Positions 57,401 to 64,000 of a stretch of DNA of 64,000 nucleotides are shown here, one piece after another (positions within the stretch are counted from its first letter, which is position 1; every line of letters begins with the position of its first letter). The notes beneath the pieces are model-generated. The model did not search any database and was not told the DNA's origin. It saw nothing but the letters and a program-made list of their open reading frames with translations. The translations under genes and the position numbers were made by a program. This stretch comes from Antedon mediterranea. Taxonomy: Eukaryota > Echinodermata > Crinoidea > Comatulida > Antedonidae. The stretch is from positions 24,096,412-24,160,411 of the forward strand of contig NC_092675.1 of NCBI RefSeq assembly GCF_964355755.1. The letters run 5' to 3'.

Positions 57401-60400
57401 AAGGTTCTCATTTATTACAACCCCAAGAAATGTTACATTTTTTTGTTGTTCTAAAGTAATGTTATTCATTTTCAATTCAATGTTGGTTGTAATAATACGC
57501 CTTTGGGCAGTTTTAAAGATTACGTAATTTGTTTTGCTGGTGTTTAATAAAAGTTTATTAGCTTTGAACCACATATTAATTCTATCTAGTTCCACATTCA
57601 TAGTGTTTGCCAATGCGTTCAGGTTATTTCCACACTTGAATCCTGTTGTATCATCGGCAAAGCTAATTAATTCAATTTGTGTACTTGAGTTACATATATC
57701 GTTTACATATACAAGAAACAACAAAGGTCCCAAAACGGACCCTTGTGGAACACCAATACTAGTCTAGTCTGGTAATTAAAACCAAGTTGGAGACAAGTAT
57801 TCGTGAGCCTACTCATGAATATGTAGAATAATGATTGTTATAATAGGACAAATATCCTATAATATATATTTAATTAACTAACGTCTGAATGCTCAAATTA
57901 CAAACTTTGTTTTAAAATTGGTACACTTACCGAATTACAAATTTGTTGTTCATACAACATGTAAAGTGCAGAATTTGGGTCACCTAAATCATCAACATAT
58001 TCTGCATCTGAACTTCCAATACTGATAATGCGTATGGAAATAGAATATGTTGTACCTGAAAGAAATCGATGATTGGAATGACATAATTATACAAAGTTTG
58101 TAATTGTAGTTTTTTCGTCTGGGAGTTGAGTAATTAGATGTTTTGCCCTACTCTGACGTCATTTGTACTTTATACCAAGTACATTTGAGTAGGGCAAAAC
58201 ATCTAATTACTCAACTCCCTGACGAAAAAACTACAATTACAATCCTGTTGGTGCAGTACCTGCTGCTTACTTGGGCTCGAATCTAACCACTAGTCATCAG
58301 CGCAAGCTCGGTGGTCTAGAGGTATGAACGCCAGGCTAGTGATCTGGAGGTCATGGGTTCGAGTCCCATCCGAGAACTACTAGTATTCTCAAATGTACTT
58401 AGTATAAAGTACAAATTACGTCAGAGTAGGGTAAAACATCTAATTATATACAAAGTTATTTCTCAGGTAGCGGGAGTGATTTGTGTGGGGTGTTATAATG
58501 GTTGGCGGTGATAAAATACAACCTCATTGGCGGAGGTAACACACAAACCTTCTGTGGCTGTAGTAGTTTCAATTTTTGGCGTAGTTTGCTGTCCTGGTGC
58601 TGTAGTTTGTACTTGTGGTACTGTAGTCCTCACATCATCAGGTGCTGTGGTCTTCACTTCATCAGGTGCTGTAGTCTTCACTTCATCAGGTGCTGTGGTC
58701 TTTACCTCGGCAGGTGCTGTAGTCTTCACTTCATTGGGTGCTGTAGTCTTCACTTCATCAGGTGCTGTAGTCTTCACTTCATCAGGTGCTGTAGTCTTCA
58801 CTTCATCAGGTGCTGTAGTCTTCACTTCATCAGGTGCTGTGGTCTTCACTTCATCAGGTGCTGTAGTCTTCACTTCATCAGGTGCTGTGGTCTTCACTTC
58901 ATCAGGTGCTGTGGTCTTCACTTCATCAGGTGCTGTAGTCTTTACTTCATCAGGTGCTGTAGTCTTCACTTCATCAGGTGCTGTAGTCTTCACTTCGGCA
59001 GGTGCTGTAGTCTTCACTTCATCAGGTGCTGTGGTCTTCACTTCATCAGGTGCGGTGGTCGTCACTTCATCAGGTACTGTGGTCTTCACTTCATCAGGTG
59101 CTGTAGTCTTCACTTCATCAGGTGCTGTAGTCTTTACTTCATCAGGTGCTGTAGTCTTTACTTCATCAGGTGCTGTAGTTTGTACTAGCGGTGCTGTAGT
59201 CTGTATATCTGGAGGTGTGGTTTTTGCATCTGGTGTTGTAGTTGACTCTCCTGTCATGGTAGCATCTTGTGTTGTAGTAAATGTGGATTCAGTTGAAGGT
59301 TGAATTGTGGATACAACTGAAACGGAAAACAATATGATTGACATACAAATTAAATATAATATTATTAACTTGCATTATTTTTGTGTATATATGCTAAATT
59401 AAAATATTTTTTTTTCTGGAATTGAGGTCACTGCTGAGAACTACAACCTATTGGCAGACTTACCAGGCAACATTGCAATCAAAGATGCTGTATCTATAGA
59501 ACTGTCAGGTGGTACTTGGCTATTATCCGCACCAGACAAACCTCCGTAGAATGCTGCAGCAATGTCGTAAGAGTCAAGGTCAGTTGATGCAGGAAGATCA
59601 AGTCTGAAATTAACTTCTTGAAACAAAGACACTGTTCTGTACGTATGTATGTTTACTTGCAATATTGAGCTACTGATGCTTGACATCTCAAAAATAGCAA
59701 ACACCTAGTAAAAATATGAAATTGACACTATAGAGATGTACTCAAAATATTAGTAAAATGTCCAAGTTGCTGGTTTTATAAGCAGACATTTGTGAACAAA
59801 CACACAATATAGGCCTACAAGTACCATTTTTTCTTTTTTGGAAATTACCACATTGTATCGAAATGAAAGTATGCATAATAAACATGTAACAGTGTCCATT
59901 GCAACACCACTATTCTATGGCAGTCAGCATTTTAACTAGGTTGGTTAGCAGATCATGGAGATTAAAACTATAACTGAATTCAAAATTGTGTATGATACTA
60001 AGCAATTATAATACAAAACGTTATTATAAATCAACGACCTCCGATAAAGTACAGATTAGTAATAATAATAATAAAACTATAAAAACATATATACATACAT
60101 CAGCTGCAAGTTGTGTCTGTATATCAATCGAATTCAGAATAGTGGGCATGGCACTGACAACGACTCCCTTAATGTCCGTGAAATTGATTCCTAGGTACAT
60201 CGTTAATGATTCTTTAAGAAATGAAAAACCATTTGTTTTTGTTGTGTTAATCTTTCGGCTTATGACTAAAAAACACTGCGTAATGTTTTATATAAATAAA
60301 TAATTAATTCATCAACTATTAATTTGATAAAATTGTTAAATTTTAGTAGATCTGGAATAGCATAGAAAAAATTACCTATACAGGTATCTTGTACTTCTAC

Positions 60401-63400
60401 AAAATTTTCCTCGCAAACACATGTATAGTTCCCATCATAATTAACACACATTCTGTTTTCTTCATTGTCACATCGATTAGAAGAAAGACATTCATTAACA
60501 TCTACAGAATTACACACAGAAACAAAAATGTAAATGTGGTTTTAATGTTAATAATATAAATTGCATCTATAGTGACTTTCAGACTACAGAATGAGATGAT
60601 TAGTTACTACATTAATTATAACAAATGAAAAAAAAACAAAAACATATCTTTAATACCTGAACACAGATTTCCATTGCCTTGATATCCGTCTAAGCAGGAA
60701 CACTCAAATATACCAGGAACATTTTCACATGTTGCCAAGTTAGAGCAATTGTGAGTATTCAGTTCACACTCATCAATATCTAGAAAAATATAAATGCAAT
60801 AGACACATCTAAGCATTAGTAACATAATACGGTATATTATAATATTTATGATTAGTTTACAATCTGGAGTTTAAAACTACAATAAGACCTTTAATATTGC
60901 AATTCACTTATAATGTGTACTTACCGTTACAGTTTCCATTTGTTGCAATATCTCCATTACTAGCATATCCATCATTACACATGCACAAGAAAGATCCTTC
61001 CAAGTCCATGCAAGATGCATTTTCATCACAGTTGTTAAGATCATTAGACGCACACTCATTAATATCTTTTGAATAATCAAGAACGTATAGTACTAGTATA
61101 TAATACTAAAAGTACAGTAATAATATTTTATTTGTCATTGTCTATAATGTTTGTATACAGATAGAGCAGTAGTGGCTAACTATATTATATGTGAACTTAA
61201 CAGTTAATCAGTTCTGTGTGTATTAATAACATAAACAATAAATCAACAATGTGTTTTCAATCGTTCGTGAAAAGCTATACTACATTCTAAAATGTATAGT
61301 GTTTCTGACAATAACACGTATTACTAATTAATGAACTTCCTTTTCCCTTTCGGGTACTCTAAGTATATACAGTAAAGTGTAATACGTGCTCACTGTTTAA
61401 ACATTAATACTACTTACTGTCACAATTATTTCCTGTTCCATTAAATCCAGAATTACATACACATGTAAATGATCCAGGTGTATCAGTACAGGTGGCTTTT
61501 GTGTGACAATCATGTGTATTTTCTTCACATTCATTTATGTTGGTACAGTTTGTTGATCCGTCTCCTCGGTATCCATCCTGGCAGGTACATGTGTATGATC
61601 CAACCGAATCTGTACAATCAGCGTTTTCAACACATGTATTGTCTATGTCACATTCATTAATATCTAACGGAAAAAAATACAAAATATTTATTATTTGTAC
61701 TAGATTCCACTAGATTAGAAAGCTGTCAGAAAAAATGTGACTATGTCAACATTATTCTTCAAAATATTACTGTTACTAGTTCTACTAGTTTGGTATAAAA
61801 TTTAACCAATATATTAAAAAACAACTCCGCCAGTATATTTATATTTTCTTATTACATAATTGTGTTATTCATAAGCCTTCAAGTATATTAAAAACAAATT
61901 ATAGTCTTACTTTGACAGGTTTCACCATCGCCAGTAAACCCCGCGTTACAGGTGCATGAATAATTACCAGGTGTATTGATACAGGTGGCCATTGAATCAC
62001 ATGGCATGGTTGAACATTCATCAATATCTACAGATACAATAATAAAACCAAATACCCTAACAATACGGCAAATACCATTATGAAGAAGTAATGAACCTAG
62101 TATTCAGTGGTATCAAATATTGGCCTACAGATAGAGCATGGGTAAACTAAGAAAGAACAATAATATTTTAAAATGGAACATTCCACATTTGCACACACAA
62201 AATGACTTACCAAAGCACATCATTCCGTTTCCAGTATATCCATCATTACAATGACACATGTAGTATCCATTATTATTGTCGCAGTACGCAGCATCATCAC
62301 ATCGCTCATACTCGCATGTTTCATTTCCCGTACAGTAAACACGAATATGTTCACATTCATTGATATCTGCGAGAAAAACAAAATCATAATGCTATGTTAC
62401 ATTCTTTACAGCAGTCAATATAACAACAATCAATGAATCAAACAATAATGATTCAATTTAGAGCATTATATTCAATCCTGTCTAAGCATGGAGGTGTAAT
62501 AGTTTAACTAATAAATTTCACTTGCAAACTAAATAAACATTTTTACAATTAAATAGTACTAGTTATCATTTTACAATGTATATCAGTATGCACATGTTTC
62601 TATTTAGTTTGAAGTTAGTAGAAAGACATTGATTTAGTAAATTCCATTTGTTGTTGCTCATCTGTCTTAATGGTTGATCATCTGTATACTTGTTTCATAA
62701 ATACAAGTTTAAGAATAAAAATAAAGTTATTAAACAATCTAATGAAATCAAAGATTAGATAAAAAGGCATTGCTTTTTTCGCCAATTTTGTTCAACTAAT
62801 TTTAAAAAAAAAGTTGTACTTTACCAGTACATTGTAAACCATTGCCGTTATATCCAGAGTTACAGGAACATATATGGGTACCAGGTATATTTGAACACAT
62901 TGCATTTTCACTGCATGTACCAGGAATCTCACATTCATTTATATCTATTAAATGTAGTAAATCATAAGTAAATAAAGCAAGACTTCTTAATAAAGTAAAC
63001 ATAATAACAATATTAATTCATGTTTTATCACATATATTAGTCTCAGTCGTTACACTACATGTGTACCTTCACAACTCCTCTTGTCATCTGCCAACTGATA
63101 TCCAGAAATACAGGAACAATTGTAAGATCCTTCAGTATCAGAACAAGAACCAGAACACATGTGATCTCCAGTCGAACATTCATCAATATCTGTAAAACAA
63201 ATAATAGAAATATGAATCGGTTAGGTGTTGATGACAATCCAATTAATCGGTTCTGTCAGACAATTTTTTTTTGTATTAAACATAATAATCATGACTTACA
63301 AGATCCTTAAACCAAAATTGAATGTTTATGTAAATCTTATTAGATTTATGTTTTTTCTCGGCATCTAAACATTCCTCTTTTGTGTTGTAAACAACCACTT

Positions 63401-63913
63401 TTACATTAGTTATTTATCCCAAATATATAATAGATATTCGTTAATTATTATATTTCTATTATTATTTTTATTAATTCTTTTCTTGTTTTTTTTTATTATT
63501 GTTTTGAAATCATAATAATTTCTTTCATAAAATGTAAAAACGTATAATAATAAACAAATTTCGACACATTTCTGAAATTATTGTTATTCAGTCTTTTCTA
63601 GCTTTCTGTTACGCTTTTAAGTGTATTGATTATTTTTGTTTATTTTTTGTTATTGAACTTAAATATCTACAGTTGTATCCATTGGTTTTTTATACAATAG
63701 TAGGGAAACTATTCATTTTAAATGCCCATTATTACGTTGTCTTAGTACACGTATTCATTCTAAAAAAAATAAAAAAATACATACTTTGGCAATGCGTTGT
63801 ATTTCCCTCAATTGCTTCATAACCTTGTTTACACAAACATTCAACGTCATTTCCGTTCATTGAACAAAATGCATTCACACATGGGTCAGTATCACATTCG
63901 GCTCCTTGTATTG
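54440..63913 (-). CDS. EGF/SEA transmembrane mucin (5' end beyond window)
   Basis: Partial type I membrane mucin; 1105 C-terminal residues lie in the window. Exons: 63785-63913, 63067-63189, 62825-62944, 62211-62366, 61911-62027, 61418-61663, 60925-61065, 60657-60779, 60376-60501, 60099-60265, 59464-59704, 58549-59316, 57931-58055, 55962-56184, 55570-55686, 54907-55151, 54695-54772, 54440-54514. Order: ten EGF domains (most [10 protein letters not shown], calcium-binding type), SEA 1, a Thr/Pro VNTR, SEA 2 with [10 protein letters not shown], an eleventh EGF, TM ([15 protein letters not shown]) and a tail of about 80 residues ending HRNYYK. EGF introns are all phase 1. SEA 2 probably self-cleaves at Gly-Ser to give a non-covalent two-chain mucin, as in MUC1-type proteins. 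The closest named relatives by layout are membrane mucins such as MUC13/MUC4 and HEG; orthology is not established. The signal peptide is not in view. Confidence 0.9.
55342..55417. repeat. Interstitial telomeric repeat between 23-bp direct repeats
   Basis: About 30 bp of CCCTAA-type repeats (55365-55394, including CCCTAACCCTAACCCT) is flanked by identical 23-bp copies starting AATGTTATAAAACGACAAC (55342-55364 and 55395-55417). It lies in the mucin gene intron just 5' of the TM exon. Confidence 0.9.
56500..57765 (-). mobile_element. 5'-truncated non-LTR retrotransposon (CR1/L2-like)
   Basis: It encodes the second half of a reverse transcriptase: [19 protein letters not shown], the catalytic [12 protein letters not shown] and a C-terminal GPKLWNELC motif, open for 303 residues from 57733 to 56822. 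The element ends in an (ATTGA)n tail at about 56503-56520. The 5' end is cut at about 57765. It lies in the intron that splits SEA 2. The intact frame suggests a recent insertion. Confidence 0.88.
58104..58244. mobile_element. Palindromic MITE with 52-bp arms
   Basis: The left arm (from AATTGTAGTTTTTTCGTC to TTTTGCCCTACTC) and its inverted copy on the right are nearly perfect, separated by about 35 bp. A third, inverted partial copy lies at about 58395-58445, beyond the tRNA-like sequence. Confidence 0.85.
58306..58376 (+). tRNA. tRNA-Thr(AGT)-like sequence, probably SINE head
   Basis: It folds as a tRNA. Acceptor CTCGG/CCGAG; T arm ATGGG-TTCGAGT-CCCAT is perfect; anticodon arm CCAGG/TCTGG with loop CTAGTGA gives anticodon AGT. 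The A box TGGTCTAGAGG and B box GGTTCGAGTCC are intact. The first acceptor pair is missing, and it sits between inverted copies of a MITE, so a SINE or pseudogene is more likely than a working tRNA. Confidence 0.55.
58549..59316 (-). repeat. Coding VNTR: ~23 copies of an 8-residue mucin repeat
   Basis: A 768-nt phase 1-1 exon contains about 23 near-identical 24-bp units encoding TTAPDEVK, with variants [24 protein letters not shown] and TTAPDDVR. Thr/Pro content marks it for dense O-glycosylation, but each unit also carries D, E and K, which is unusual. Homogeneity implies recent expansion. Confidence 0.95.
60376..63913 (-). other. EGF-like domain cluster (ten domains)
   Basis: Nine exons encode ten EGF modules; the 61418-61663 exon holds two. 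Most start D/N-I-N/D-E-C with the Asn and aromatic residues of calcium-binding EGF. The module at 62211-62366 is longer, with eight cysteines instead of six. Confidence 0.92.
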
Positions 63914-64000
63914 CTGAAAATAAACAGACAAAAATAAATTGCAACTCCGGGTTCTTTTCAACTATTAATCTAAGAGTGATATTCTTCTAGGAGGCGAAAC

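Larger units (their letters stand above)
55962..60265 (-). other. Two SEA domains, one with the cleavage motif and one without
   Basis: SEA 1 is encoded by 60099-60265 plus 59464-59704, SEA 2 by 57931-58055 plus 55962-56184. Both are split by a phase-0 intron at the equivalent position. SEA 2 has ESGSIIANV, which fits the autoproteolysis consensus G|SIII/SVVV. SEA 1 has SSSILQVNI at the same place. Confidence 0.75.

Noticed and set aside
58502-59303. Two long plus-strand ORFs (228 and 258 codons) of CCSLHFIR and GAVVFTSS repeats
   Set aside because: They are antisense shadows of the mucin VNTR; a 24-bp unit without stops opens several frames. The minus-strand frame has matching splice sites and phases.

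Overview
This is a eukaryotic, animal window: AT-rich, with short exons bounded by GT..AG introns, phase-1 symmetric extracellular modules, and many small transposons and SINEs. A clear CSPP1 orthologue, SRCR, WSC, C-type lectin, EGF and SEA modules, TTAGGG-type telomeric repeats and very frequent AGGCCTA-rich motifs suggest a marine deuterostome, most likely an echinoderm such as a feather star or sea cucumber. The species is an inference. All exon coordinates come from splice signals plus frame continuity read by eye; no transcript was available.

Layout. (1) 1-2960: repeated segments on the left carrying four copies of a 41-45 nt exon-like unit on the minus strand, then sequence with no recognised gene. 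(2) 2961-8829, plus strand: an eight-exon gene for a 540-residue single-pass receptor (signal, SRCR, WSC, TM, tyrosine-rich tail). (3) 12225-16972, plus strand: an eight-exon gene for a 633-residue receptor (signal, two C-type lectin domains, stalk, TM, tyrosine-rich tail). (4) 17669-21605: a 3.9 kb satellite built from two different hairpin-forming palindromes. It is followed by a Penelope-like element remnant with a hammerhead ribozyme and a second hammerhead-like fold. (5) 23480-50941, minus strand: a complete CSPP1 gene of 44 small exons (1339 residues), with tandemly duplicated exons and several transposons in its introns. (6) 51-53.3 kb: two inverted-repeat elements upstream of CSPP1, one holding a GC-rich core. 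(7) 54440-63913, minus strand, open at the right edge: a membrane mucin with eleven EGF domains, two SEA domains, an 8-residue Thr/Pro tandem repeat, TM and cytoplasmic tail. A truncated LINE and a telomeric-repeat insertion lie in its introns.

How the genes relate. The two plus-strand receptors lie head to tail. They share the same membrane module: a TM exon of 70-73 nt entering in phase 1 and leaving in phase 2, then a tail with YxxP, YxxM and YxxL/V motifs. They look like a small receptor cluster with exchangeable ectodomains, probably signalling through SH2 proteins. CSPP1 is a housekeeping centrosome and cilium gene. The right-hand gene is a cell-surface mucin. No shared pathway between these three groups can be shown from sequence.
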